Part shown: positions 7,354-14,017 of the stretch, piece by piece
Layout of the letters: each line of letters begins with the position of its first letter
How positions within the stretch are numbered: position 1 is the first letter of the stretch
Assembly (NCBI GenBank): GCA_016287555.1
Contig: JAEFAK010000023.1
Location: 1 to 14,191, forward strand
Direction: 5' to 3'
From: Oscillospiraceae bacterium
GTDB taxonomy: Bacteria > Bacillota > Clostridia > Oscillospirales > Oscillospiraceae
Length of the DNA: 14,191 nt
Position numbers and translations under genes: made by a program
Notes under the pieces: model-generated
The model's input: the letters and a program-made list of their open reading frames with translations, nothing else
The model's database searches: none
Told to the model about the DNA's origin: nothing

Positions 7354-8373
7354 CTATTCTTTTTTCTCGCCGTCGTCCGGATCACTGTCCGGCGGGTCGT
7401 CAATAAACGGCGAAAACGCGCTGTCCTCGTCCTTGTGCGAGAGCATGCGGAATGCGTCGGAAAGCTCTTCGTCAAATTCGTCTTCCGTAACGGATATCTC
7501 CGCCTCAGGCACAGGCTCTTTTTTCTTATTTCTGTTGACCCACATTTCCTCGGGCTCATGATGCTTTGCGACCTGATTATAAATAAGCAGGATCGCGCCG
7601 ACTATGACGCAGAGGAGCGCGACGACCTGCGATATGCGCAGATTCGTGCCCGGCACGTAGAGACTGTCTCCGCGAAGGCCTTCTATCCATACGCGGCCAA
7701 GACCGTACCAGACGATGTACATCAGGAATATCTGACCGTCATATTTCCTGTGCTTTTTCGAATAGAAATGCAGGATAACAAATCCGATGGCGCTCCAGAT
7801 GCTCTCATAGAGGAAGCACGGATGATAGTATCTCGTGCCGTATTCGGTCGTCAGCCCCATTCTCCAAGGGATGTTCGCCGCCGCGCCGGTAAGCGCTTCG
7901 CTCATCGCCTCACGGTTTGTGAAGTTGCCCCACCTTCCTATGCACTGTCCAATCGGAAGTCCCAGACTGACGATGTCGAGATTTGGAGTGATTTTGATCT
8001 TTTTGACCTTACAATAGACTATTACTCCAATAAGACCGCCTATAATGCCGCCGTAAATGGCGAGGCCGCCGTTCCATATCTGGAAAATGCTCCAGAAGTT
8101 ATCTTTATACATATCCCATTCGAAAATGACATAGTACGCCCTCGCGCCGATAACGGCAGGGATGATCCCGCTCAGCAGCAGATCGATTATACTGTCCTCC
8201 GTGAGGCCAAAATCCTTTGCGCGTCTCATGGCGTAGAGGACGGCAAGGACGAAGCCGATGGCGATCAGGATGCCGTAAATGTGGATCTTCCAGCCGAAAA
8301 CCGTGAAGTAGGACGGAAAGTCGAGACGGAAATTATCACCGAAAATGGGAAATGTGATAGTGGGTTCGCTCAT
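7354..8373 (-). CDS. lgt: Prolipoprotein diacylglyceryl transferase Lgt, long acidic C-tail
   Basis: Lgt moves diacylglycerol from phosphatidylglycerol onto the lipobox cysteine of prelipoproteins, the first step of lipoprotein maturation in the cytoplasmic membrane. About seven hydrophobic segments are visible (near 28-50, 62-84, 102-122, 132-147, 193-206, 213-232 and 247-267). The family motifs are IHIYGILIAIG (30-40), NGGLAIYGG (101-109), the signature GRWGNFTNREA (146-156), YHPCFLYES (183-191) and GLGRVWIEGLR (224-234), with the conserved arginines and glutamates intact. At 339 residues it is longer than the usual 260-290 because of a charged, Asp/Glu-rich tail from about 270 to the end. 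The ATG overlaps the ymfH stop as ATGA, with GAAGGTGA just upstream, so translation is coupled to the M16 peptidase gene. Confidence 0.96.
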   Translation of the reverse strand: MSEPTITFPIFGDNFRLDFPSYFTVFGWKIHIYGILIAIGFVLAVLYAMRRAKDFGLTEDSIIDLLLSGIIPAVIGARAYYVIFEWDMYKDNFWSIFQIWNGGLAIYGGIIGGLIGVIVYCKVKKIKITPNLDIVSLGLPIGQCIGRWGNFTNREAMSEALTGAAANIPWRMGLTTEYGTRYYHPCFLYESIWSAIGFVILHFYSKKHRKYDGQIFLMYIVWYGLGRVWIEGLRGDSLYVPGTNLRISQVVALLCVIVGAILLIYNQVAKHHEPEEMWVNRNKKKEPVPEAEISVTEDEFDEELSDAFRMLSHKDEDSAFSPFIDDPPDSDPDDGEKKE

Positions 8374-9665
8374 GAGTTCACCTTCTTTATTGGTTCGACG
8401 ACGGACAGCGTCATCTTTTCGGGAACGAGGTTTTCTTTAAGAAAAGCAAGGACGTCTTCGACGCGGAACGAATTGATCACATCCAGCTCCGTCATGGCGT
8501 CGTAACCGAAGAAATGGCTGTTGATCATCAGCATACAGCAGGCCTCCGGGGAATTGAGCGCCCTCAGAGTTCCGCCAATTCCAGATTTTTTAAGCCTTTC
8601 GAAATACTCATGTTCGCCGGAAGTCCGGCTCAGAGTCGATGCTTCCCTGATAATCTCGTCAGCAACTTCGTCGCAGTTTTCGCCTTCGGCGCTTATATAG
8701 GCATAGAGCGCGCCGGCCTCGTCACCGACGCCGCATCCGAAGCTGTCGTTTATTACTCCCTGCTCATATAGACGTGAATAAAGCTTTGACGAAGGACCGG
8801 CCAGATAATCCATTGCAAGCTCGGCAAGAAGATTCTGCCTGAAAAGAGCATCCCCTCCGGCAGGATCCGGCTTGAGCTTGAAGCCGATCAGATAGGACGG
8901 TATGGAGACGTCCATCTGCCGGGATATTCTGCTCGAAGCCGCCAGCGGGCTCTCGCTGAAGCCCGTATCTCTGACAGGTACCTGCCCGGCTTCGGCGGAA
9001 ACGACCTCGCGCGCAGCCTTGAATACAGCCTCCGGGTCTACACGGCCGGCTACGGCGAGGACCATATTCGACGGGTTATAAAAAACTTTATGACAGTCAT
9101 AAAGCGTCTTCGGCGTTATCTCGGCTATCGACTCGACCGTTCCGGGAACGGAGATACGCACCGGATGCTCGGAATACATGGCCTTAAGAAGGTTTTCAAA
9201 TACGACGTGTGACGGATTATCCTCGCACATGCGTATCTCCTGCCCTATTATACCCTGCTCTTTTGCTACGCTCGCATCGGTGAAATAAGGAGTCATAACG
9301 AAATCAAGCAGGATGCGGAGCGACTCGTCAAGCTTGTCTGTGCAGGAGAAAATATAGCATGTCGTATCCGGACCCGTAAATGCGTTCGGAGAAGCTCCGA
9401 GCGCGGAAAGAGAGGTCATGGCGTCTTTGCCGTCAGGCATGTCGAACATCTTGTGCTCAAGAAAATGCGCGATGCCTGCGGGTGTCTCGATGAATTTGTC
9501 GCCGAGCTTAAAGCGGCAGTCGGATCCGCCGTACCTCGTCGCGAAGGCGGCGAATGTCTTGACGTAATCCTTTTTCGGCATGACGTATACCGCGAGTCCG
9601 TTTTCAAGCACGCCCGAATAGATGCATTCTCCCAACTCCGGATAGTCTCTGAAGGTCATAATCAT
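8370..9665 (-). CDS. ymfH: M16 zinc peptidase, YmfH type
   Basis: This is a pitrilysin/insulinase-family metallopeptidase. The inverted zinc motif HFLEH is at residues 67-71 (H67, E70, H71). The downstream E136 and E143 in EQGIIGQE have the seven-residue spacing seen in pitrilysin and should supply the catalytic and third zinc-binding acids. The KMFDMPDGKD after the zinc motif and the EIRMCEDNP stretch are typical of YmfH. There is no signal peptide or membrane segment, so it is cytosolic. In Bacillus, ymfF and ymfH lie with ymfI and are reported to affect elongation factor P modification; that function is transferred here by family only. The ATG overlaps the ymfF stop as ATGA, and AAGGAGG lies four bases upstream. 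An ATG two codons later has ten-base spacing and is an alternative start. It probably forms a heterodimer with the YmfF protein encoded just upstream. Confidence 0.9.
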   Translation of the reverse strand: MIMTFRDYPELGECIYSGVLENGLAVYVMPKKDYVKTFAAFATRYGGSDCRFKLGDKFIETPAGIAHFLEHKMFDMPDGKDAMTSLSALGASPNAFTGPDTTCYIFSCTDKLDESLRILLDFVMTPYFTDASVAKEQGIIGQEIRMCEDNPSHVVFENLLKAMYSEHPVRISVPGTVESIAEITPKTLYDCHKVFYNPSNMVLAVAGRVDPEAVFKAAREVVSAEAGQVPVRDTGFSESPLAASSRISRQMDVSIPSYLIGFKLKPDPAGGDALFRQNLLAELAMDYLAGPSSKLYSRLYEQGVINDSFGCGVGDEAGALYAYISAEGENCDEVADEIIREASTLSRTSGEHEYFERLKKSGIGGTLRALNSPEACCMLMINSHFFGYDAMTELDVINSFRVEDVLAFLKENLVPEKMTLSVVEPIKKVNS

Positions 9666-10948
9666 TCTCCCTCCTTATCCGTTCCGCGCAGGAAATACAC
9701 GCTGTCGAGCTTCACACTCTTCGCGACTTTCACCACGTCCTCGCGCGTGATCTCCCCGATGAGCATGGCGTATTCGGACGGTGCGTAAGTAAGGCCGTCC
9801 AGAGACCTGGACACGTAGTACGCGTCGAGGGACGCGACAGAATCCTCCATCGCTCTTACCGAATTGACCAGGAAACTTATTGCCGAAGAGAGCTCCCCGT
9901 CGGATATGTCCCCGTCCGCGCAGGCTGCGAGCTGTGCGAGTATCTCGTCCCGCGCGGTCTCGTATTTGTCGAATTCCACGCCGCTCATGACGAACATGAC
10001 GCCCTTGAAACGGTCCGTGGAAGAACTGGCGTAATAGCAGAGCGACATGCGTTCCCTTACGTTCATGAAGAGCTTTGAAGTCACTCCTCCTCCGAACACC
10101 GCGTTGAACACGGCTATGGCGGCGTAGTCCGGCGCGTACATGACCTCGCCGAGGCGGAATCCCATCGTCAGTTTTCCCTGCGTAACGTCCATCGCTTCGG
10201 AAAAGAATCTCGGCTCCCCGCATTCCACCCTGACGTCGGTCCCCGCCGAGAAGTCTATCTCGCCTCTCGGAAGAGTGCTGAAAGCGTTCAGCAGAGCCTG
10301 CGTTATGCGTTCTTCGTCAGCGCCTCCGCAGTAGAACATCTTTACGGGCGCCGTGGAAAGAATGTTCTTATAATGCTTCGTCAGCGCGATCTGGGCGATC
10401 TTTTCGGCACTCTTCAGAGTGCCGTTTCTGTCCGTTCCGTACGCTTCACCTGCGAACATCAGTTCCTTAAGCCGAAGGAAGGAATATGTCCTTTTGTCGC
10501 TCATGTCCGATCTTATGGCGTCGCAGAGGTTGTCTCTTTCCGACCGTACGTAATCCGAGCGGAGGAGCCCGCCCTTCGTCGCGGGATCGAGGAGGATCTC
10601 CGCCGTCAGGTTCACCGTCTTTTCGAGGATGTCCTCGTGTCCGGGAAGATACCTGTCGTCAGCGAAGTTCGCGGAAAGACCTATGCACTGGACTTCGCCT
10701 ATCGTGCGCACTAACGGGTCCACCGTCGCTCCGTACAGCCTGTCCAGTTCCTCGGAAATGCTCTTCAGATCCGGCAGCCGCTTGCATCCGCGTCTGAGTA
10801 CGTGCATGACCAGCGCGTTTTTCGCAGCGTCCGCTTTGCTCAGCTGCAGCATAAAATTGACGCTCAGATGCCCCGTCTTGAACTTATCCGTATGAACGTA
10901 GATAAGGTCGACGCCGGGCATTATGGTCCTGATGATTGCCTTTTCCAT
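9662..10948 (-). CDS. ymfF: M16 peptidase-like protein, YmfF type, no zinc motif
   Basis: This protein has the M16 fold but lacks HxxEH: the matching place reads MHVLRRGCKRLPD at about residues 48-60, as in YmfF proteins, which are considered the inactive partner. Other family features are present: LDRLYGATV near 68-76 and the substrate-side Arg/Tyr segment VRERMSLCYYA near 297-307. In two-subunit M16 peptidases one chain carries zinc and the other carries the R/Y motif, so this chain and YmfH make a plausible pair. The frame can begin at a GTG at 10957, but AGGAAG lies eight bases before the ATG at 10948, which I prefer (428 residues). It is the first gene of the operon, about 32 bases downstream of the predicted transcription start. 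No signal peptide is seen. Confidence 0.88.
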   Translation of the reverse strand: MEKAIIRTIMPGVDLIYVHTDKFKTGHLSVNFMLQLSKADAAKNALVMHVLRRGCKRLPDLKSISEELDRLYGATVDPLVRTIGEVQCIGLSANFADDRYLPGHEDILEKTVNLTAEILLDPATKGGLLRSDYVRSERDNLCDAIRSDMSDKRTYSFLRLKELMFAGEAYGTDRNGTLKSAEKIAQIALTKHYKNILSTAPVKMFYCGGADEERITQALLNAFSTLPRGEIDFSAGTDVRVECGEPRFFSEAMDVTQGKLTMGFRLGEVMYAPDYAAIAVFNAVFGGGVTSKLFMNVRERMSLCYYASSSTDRFKGVMFVMSGVEFDKYETARDEILAQLAACADGDISDGELSSAISFLVNSVRAMEDSVASLDAYYVSRSLDGLTYAPSEYAMLIGEITREDVVKVAKSVKLDSVYFLRGTDKEGE

Positions 10949-10986
10949 GTTTATCACTTCCTGAAAAGGGAGTTTGCGCTTTTATG

Positions 10987-11015
10987 ATTATACCATCGCA
11001 GGCTTTTTATGGCAA
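10987..11015 (-). promoter_or_regulatory. Sigma-A promoter of ymfF-ymfH-lgt operon
   Basis: Minus-strand TTGCCA (11015-11010), a 17-base spacer, then a perfect TATAAT (10992-10987). The predicted start is near 10980. The -35 hexamer and spacer length are identical to those of the asnS promoter. Confidence 0.8.
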
Positions 11016-11071
11016 GTGCGCAGAATAGTATTTTGCCTGTCCGCATACAGAAGCATGCCTTGCCGAAGCAT

Positions 11072-11097
11072 AAAAAGGGGCCCGATCCCTCTTTTTT
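11072..11097. terminator. Terminator-like hairpin between divergent promoters
   Basis: Plus-strand arm AAAAAGGGG (11072-11080), a 7-base loop and arm CCTCTTTTT (11088-11096) make a 9-bp stem with one G-U pair, and one more T follows. The A and T runs make it terminator-like on both strands. It lies downstream of neither flanking gene: ymfF is read leftward from about 10980 and ylxM rightward from about 11187. Its transcript is therefore unknown. It might end a short untranslated RNA or block stray transcription between the two promoters. Confidence 0.45.
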
Positions 11098-11121
11098 GCA
11101 CATTGCCGGCAAGTTTTTTCG

Positions 11122-11143
11122 TGTAAAGTGCTTTTACTTTACA
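11122..11143. promoter_or_regulatory. Palindrome 1, candidate operator upstream of ylxM -35
   Basis: TGTAAAG-N8-CTTTACA, perfect over the seven-base arms, centre at 11132.5, about -65 to -44 relative to the predicted ylxM start. It is framed by a T6 run on the left and an A6 run that begins with the last base of the palindrome. A-runs follow the stem on both strands, so it is not an intrinsic terminator in either direction. Its arms recur in the second palindrome at 11186-11207, which points to a dimeric DNA-binding protein. The regulator is unknown. Confidence 0.6.
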
Positions 11144-11151
11144 AAAAAGGC

Positions 11152-11180
11152 TTGACACGGGCGGGCCATTAGTCTATATT
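11152..11180 (+). promoter_or_regulatory. Sigma-A promoter of ylxM-ffh-rpsP operon
   Basis: A perfect TTGACA (11152-11157), a 17-base spacer, then TATATT (11175-11180). The predicted start is near 11187. An A6 run lies just upstream of the -35 box. This is the best -35 element in the window, fitting a highly expressed SRP and ribosomal protein operon. It is bracketed by two matching palindromes. Confidence 0.85.
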
Positions 11181-11185
11181 TCCTC

Positions 11186-11207
11186 TGTAAAGCAATTCCG
11201 CTTTACA
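11186..11207. promoter_or_regulatory. Palindrome 2, candidate operator at ylxM transcription start
   Basis: TGTAAAGC-N6-GCTTTACA, perfect over eight-base arms, centre at 11196.5. It covers about -1 to +21 of the predicted transcript, a classical blocking-operator position. The centre-to-centre distance to palindrome 1 is 64 bp, close to six turns of B-DNA. In the RNA it could also fold as an 8-bp hairpin at the very 5' end and stabilise the message. Confidence 0.6.
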
Positions 11208-11232
11208 TATCTTCAGCTAGGAGTTGAGCCGT

Positions 11233-11595
11233 ATGGACAAGACCGTGCGCATGGCGCTTCTATACGATTTCTACGGCGAGCTTCTCACGGAACGTCAGCG
11301 CGAGATCTTCAGCCTTTACTACGACGAGAACCTGACTCTCTCGGAGATCGCCGAAAACAGCGGGGTATCCAGACAGGCCGTCCGCGATCTCGTTTCCAAG
11401 AGCGAGACCGCGCTGGAGGAGATCGAGCGCAAGACGAAGCTTCTCGAAAGATTCGAACAGATGAACGTGGACATCGATCGCGTGGCCTCCTGCGTCAGAG
11501 AGATCGTTGCGCTCAACGACAGCGCGTTCAGGAGCGAGGCTTTATCCGGACTGTGCGACAGGATCGGCGTCCTGATAGAGCGCATGAAACAGTGA
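11233..11595 (+). CDS. ylxM: YlxM/UPF0122 family HTH protein, SRP-associated
   Basis: A 120-residue protein with a sigma-70 region-4-like helix-turn-helix: LLTERQREIFSLYYDENLTLSEIAENSGVSRQAVRD spans about residues 17-52 (recognition helix near 44-56), followed by a charged helical C-terminus. YlxM is encoded next to ffh in Firmicutes and Mollicutes and, from work on streptococci, is thought to modulate SRP assembly or activity; its DNA-binding role is not settled. The frame opens at a TTG at 11224, but AGGAG directly abuts it. The ATG at 11233 has nine-base spacing and is the start. It is the first gene of the operon, 12 bases ahead of ffh. The two palindromes at its promoter make autoregulation by this HTH protein a possible, unproven, explanation. 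Confidence 0.93.
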   Translation: MDKTVRMALLYDFYGELLTERQREIFSLYYDENLTLSEIAENSGVSRQAVRDLVSKSETALEEIERKTKLLERFEQMNVDIDRVASCVREIVALNDSAFRSEALSGLCDRIGVLIERMKQ

Positions 11596-11607
11596 GCGGA
11601 GTTTGAC

Positions 11608-12945
11608 ATGGCATTTGAAAGCTTATCCGAAAAACTTTCCGCGACCTTCAAGAAGCTGCGCGGCAAGGGCCGCCTGACCGAGAGCGACATCAAGGAAGCG
11701 ATGCGCGACGTGCGCATGGCGCTGCTCGAGGCCGACGTAAGCTACAAGGTCGTCAAGGAATTCATAAGCAAGGTCAGCGAACGCGCCGTCGGTACGGACG
11801 TTCTCGAGAGCCTCACCCCGGCTCAGATGGTCATAAAGATCGTCAACGAAGAACTGACCGCCATGATGGGCGGCACGAACGCCAAGCTGAACATATCCCC
11901 CAATCCCCCGACCGTAGTCATGATGGTCGGCCTTCAGGGCGCGGGCAAGACGACGAACGTCGCGAAGCTCGCCGCGCTCATGAAGAAGAACAGCCGCAGG
12001 CCGCTTCTTGCCGCATGCGACGTATACAGGCCGGCTGCCATACAGCAGCTCATCACCGTCGGATCTCAGGTGGACGTGCCCGTTTTCGAGCAGGGCGCGG
12101 GAGATCCGGTGGAGATAGCCAAAGCCGCCGTCGCTCACGCGAAGACGCACGGCAACGACATCGTCTTCATCGACACCGCCGGACGTCTTCATGTCGACGA
12201 AACTCTCATGGACGAACTCAAGCGCATGAAACAGGCCGTCTCTCCCGACGAGATCATGCTCGTGCTCGACGCCATGACCGGTCAGGACGCCGTCAACGCC
12301 GCGAAGGCTTTCGACGAGGCGCTCGGAATAGACAGCGTTCTGCTCACAAAGCTCGACGGCGACGCGAGAGGCGGAGCCGCCCTGTCCGTAAGAGCGGCGA
12401 CCGGCAAACACATAAAATTTGCCGGCATTGGAGAAAAGCTGGACGGCATAGAGCCTTTCCATCCCGACAGGATGGCATCGCGCATCCTCGGCATGGGCGA
12501 CGTTCTTACTCTGATAGAGAAGGCCGAACAGAGCTTCGACGAGAAGAAAGCCGCCGAGATGGCCGAAAGGCTGGTAAACAACCGCTTCACCCTTACGGAT
12601 TTCTACGAGCAGCTGACTTCGATCAAATCCATGGGCTCTCTCTCGGACATAGCCGGCATGCTTCCCGGAGTGGACGCGAAGGCGCTCTCCGGCGCTTCCA
12701 TAGACGAAAAGGCCCTTGCCAAGACAGAGGCCATAATCCTCTCCATGACCAAGGCCGAACGTGACAATCCCGCGCTGCTCAACAGCAGCAGGAAAAAGCG
12801 CGTCGCGGCAGGCAGCGGAACGAGCGTCGTCGACGTAAACATGCTGCTCAAGCAGTTCGAGATGATGCAGTCCATGGCTAAGCAGTTCTCCGGAAAGCGC
12901 GGAAAGAAGAGGCTTGCCAGAAACAAAGGATTTTTCGGTATGTAA
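11608..12945 (+). CDS. ffh: Signal recognition particle protein Ffh (SRP54)
   Basis: This is the GTPase that, with 4.5S/6S-type SRP RNA, binds signal sequences on ribosomes and delivers them to FtsY at the membrane. The length of 445 residues is normal. The N domain (1 to about 95) carries ALLEADVSYKVVKEF. The G domain has G1 GLQGAGKTT (108-116), DVYRPAA (138-144), G3 DTAGR (189-193) and G4 TKLDGDARGG (247-256). The M domain from about 310 has MGSLSDIAGMLPG (342-354), the SRP-RNA-binding RKKRVAAGSGTSV (395-407), and a methionine-bearing QFEMMQSMAKQF, ending in a basic tail. GGAG lies six bases before the ATG. It follows ylxM by 12 bases and leads into rpsP after 58 bases. Confidence 0.98.
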   Translation: MAFESLSEKLSATFKKLRGKGRLTESDIKEAMRDVRMALLEADVSYKVVKEFISKVSERAVGTDVLESLTPAQMVIKIVNEELTAMMGGTNAKLNISPNPPTVVMMVGLQGAGKTTNVAKLAALMKKNSRRPLLAACDVYRPAAIQQLITVGSQVDVPVFEQGAGDPVEIAKAAVAHAKTHGNDIVFIDTAGRLHVDETLMDELKRMKQAVSPDEIMLVLDAMTGQDAVNAAKAFDEALGIDSVLLTKLDGDARGGAALSVRAATGKHIKFAGIGEKLDGIEPFHPDRMASRILGMGDVLTLIEKAEQSFDEKKAAEMAERLVNNRFTLTDFYEQLTSIKSMGSLSDIAGMLPGVDAKALSGASIDEKALAKTEAIILSMTKAERDNPALLNSSRKKRVAAGSGTSVVDVNMLLKQFEMMQSMAKQFSGKRGKKRLARNKGFFGM

Positions 12946-12958
12946 CGCCGCAGGCGTT
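12944..12958 (+). other. Small hairpin between ffh and rpsP
   Basis: AACGCC-GCA-GGCGTT makes a 6-bp stem that includes the end of the ffh stop codon. Only TTC and an AT-rich stretch follow, so it is a weak terminator at best. It could set relative expression or act as a 3'-end stabiliser or processing point between ffh and the far more abundant S16 message. The following 45 bases are A-rich and unstructured up to a strong GGAGG. Confidence 0.4.
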
Positions 12959-13003
12959 TCATATATACAAAAAAACATATCAACAAACACGGAGGAAAAA
13001 ACA

Positions 13004-13243
13004 ATGGTCAAGATCAGACTTCGCCGCATCGGCGCCAAGAAGAACCCCTATTACAGAGTAGTCGTCGCCGACTCCCGTTATCCGCGTGACGGCCGTTTCA
13101 TCGAAGAACTCGGCACCTACGCTCCCCTCTCCGATCCTTCCGAGTTCAAGGTCGACGCCGACCGCGTCAAGGATTGGATCTCCAAGGGCGCCCAGCCCAC
13201 CGATACCGTCAGAGCCCTGCTCAAGAAGGCCGAGATCATCTGA
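13004..13243 (+). CDS. rpsP: Small-subunit ribosomal protein bS16
   Basis: S16 binds 16S rRNA in the body of the 30S subunit and is needed for its assembly. The 79 residues match the family from end to end: MVKIRLRRIGAKKNPYYRVV, then ADSRYPRDGRFIEELGTY and a C-terminal VDADRVKDWISKGAQPTDTV segment. The frame is open from an ATG at 12914 inside ffh, but the true start at 13004 has GGAGG with eight-base spacing and gives the universal MVKIRL beginning. khpA follows after 23 bases. Confidence 0.98.
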   Translation: MVKIRLRRIGAKKNPYYRVVVADSRYPRDGRFIEELGTYAPLSDPSEFKVDADRVKDWISKGAQPTDTVRALLKKAEII

Positions 13244-13266
13244 CCTCTTCTGATTGGAGGATAACC

Positions 13267-13497
13267 ATGAAGGATCTTTTGCTCTACATTGCCAGAAACC
13301 TTGTAGATGATCCCGACTCCGTTACTGTTACGGAGAAGGAATATGAGAACGAGACCGTTCTCGAGCTCCGTGTCGCCGAGGGCGATATGGGCAAGGTCAT
13401 CGGCAGGCAGGGGCGCATTGCAAAAGAGATTCGAGTCCTTGTCAAATCTCTTGCCGCCCGCAGCGGCAAAAAGGTTTCGGTCGATATCGTCGACTGA
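13267..13497 (+). CDS. khpA: KH-domain RNA-binding protein KhpA (YlqC)
   Basis: A 76-residue single KH domain with the RNA-gripping GxxG loop in GKVIGRQGRIAKEIR (about residues 42-56). In Firmicutes KhpA pairs with KhpB/Jag, binds RNA broadly and affects cell elongation and division. The order rpsP-khpA-rimM-trmD is standard. GGAGG lies six bases before the ATG at 13267. An upstream in-frame ATG at 13174 lies inside rpsP, has no ribosome site and would add unrelated residues. rimM follows after 18 bases. Confidence 0.96.
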   Translation: MKDLLLYIARNLVDDPDSVTVTEKEYENETVLELRVAEGDMGKVIGRQGRIAKEIRVLVKSLAARSGKKVSVDIVD

Positions 13498-13515
13498 ACT
13501 GTTTGAGGTGCTTTG

Positions 13516-14013
13516 ATGTCCGCTAATAATCTCAGCGAATATCTGGAGTGCGGCGAGATAGTCAACACTCACGGCATTAAGGGCGAGGTCAAGATCTCGC
13601 CCTGGTGTGATTCGCCTGCCTTTCTGGCCGGTATCGGGCGCTTTTTCGTGGACGGAAAAGAGTACAGGGTGCTCTCCTCCCGCGTTCAGGGCCAGATGCT
13701 TTACGCCCGTCTTGAGGGCGTCGGCGATATCAACGCCGCCATGGTCCTCAAGGGGAAAAAGCTTCTCATCAGGCGTTCCGACGCGCCTCTCGAGGAAGGC
13801 GCCTATTTCCTTTCCGACGCGCTCGGAGCCGAGGTCGTGGACGAAAGGCTCGGATCCGTCGGCACGCTGGCGGATTTCCTCGAGCTGCCTGGCGGACGCG
13901 TATTCGTGGTCCGCGGAGAAAAGGAGCACCTCATCCCCGACGTGCCCGAATTCGTGAAGAAGGTCGACGTGGAAGCGGGCGTCATAAACGTCGCCATGAT
14001 AGACGGGATGTGA
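13516..14013 (+). CDS. rimM: 16S rRNA processing/30S maturation protein RimM
   Basis: RimM binds free 30S subunits near protein S19 and helps 16S rRNA maturation. The 165 residues show the N-terminal RimM barrel, with ECGEIVNTHGIKGEVKI at about 11-27. The C-terminal PRC-barrel begins at YFLSDALGAEVV (about 97-108) and ends in the typical HLIPDVPEFVKKVD (138-151). The frame begins at a TTG one codon earlier, but GAGGTG with five-base spacing favours the ATG at 13516. trmD follows 4 bases after the stop, so the two are probably coupled. Confidence 0.96.
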   Translation: MSANNLSEYLECGEIVNTHGIKGEVKISPWCDSPAFLAGIGRFFVDGKEYRVLSSRVQGQMLYARLEGVGDINAAMVLKGKKLLIRRSDAPLEEGAYFLSDALGAEVVDERLGSVGTLADFLELPGGRVFVVRGEKEHLIPDVPEFVKKVDVEAGVINVAMIDGM

Positions 14014-14017
14014 TCAC

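Noticed and set aside
6910..8505. 531-codon plus-strand open frame opposite lgt, the small gene and the end of ymfH
   Set aside because: It crosses three well-supported genes and a strong terminator on the other strand, has no ribosome site, and its low-complexity Arg/Val/Leu product is what codon bias on the real strand produces.
11122..11207. TyrR box or GlnR/TnrA site
   Set aside because: TyrR boxes have TGTAAA-N6-TTTACA but the spacer here is 10, and TyrR is a proteobacterial regulator. GlnR/TnrA sites are 17 bp (TGTNA-N7-TNACA) and these 22-bp dyads do not fit.
12914..13003. N-terminal extension of rpsP from the ATG at 12914
   Set aside because: It overlaps the end of ffh, has no ribosome site, and S16 universally begins at the MVKIRL position with its own GGAGG.
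11623..13038. 471-codon minus-strand open frame opposite ffh and the rpsP start
   Set aside because: ffh is unmistakable over its full length; the reverse frame is His/Gly/Val-rich without motifs or promoter, an antisense shadow.
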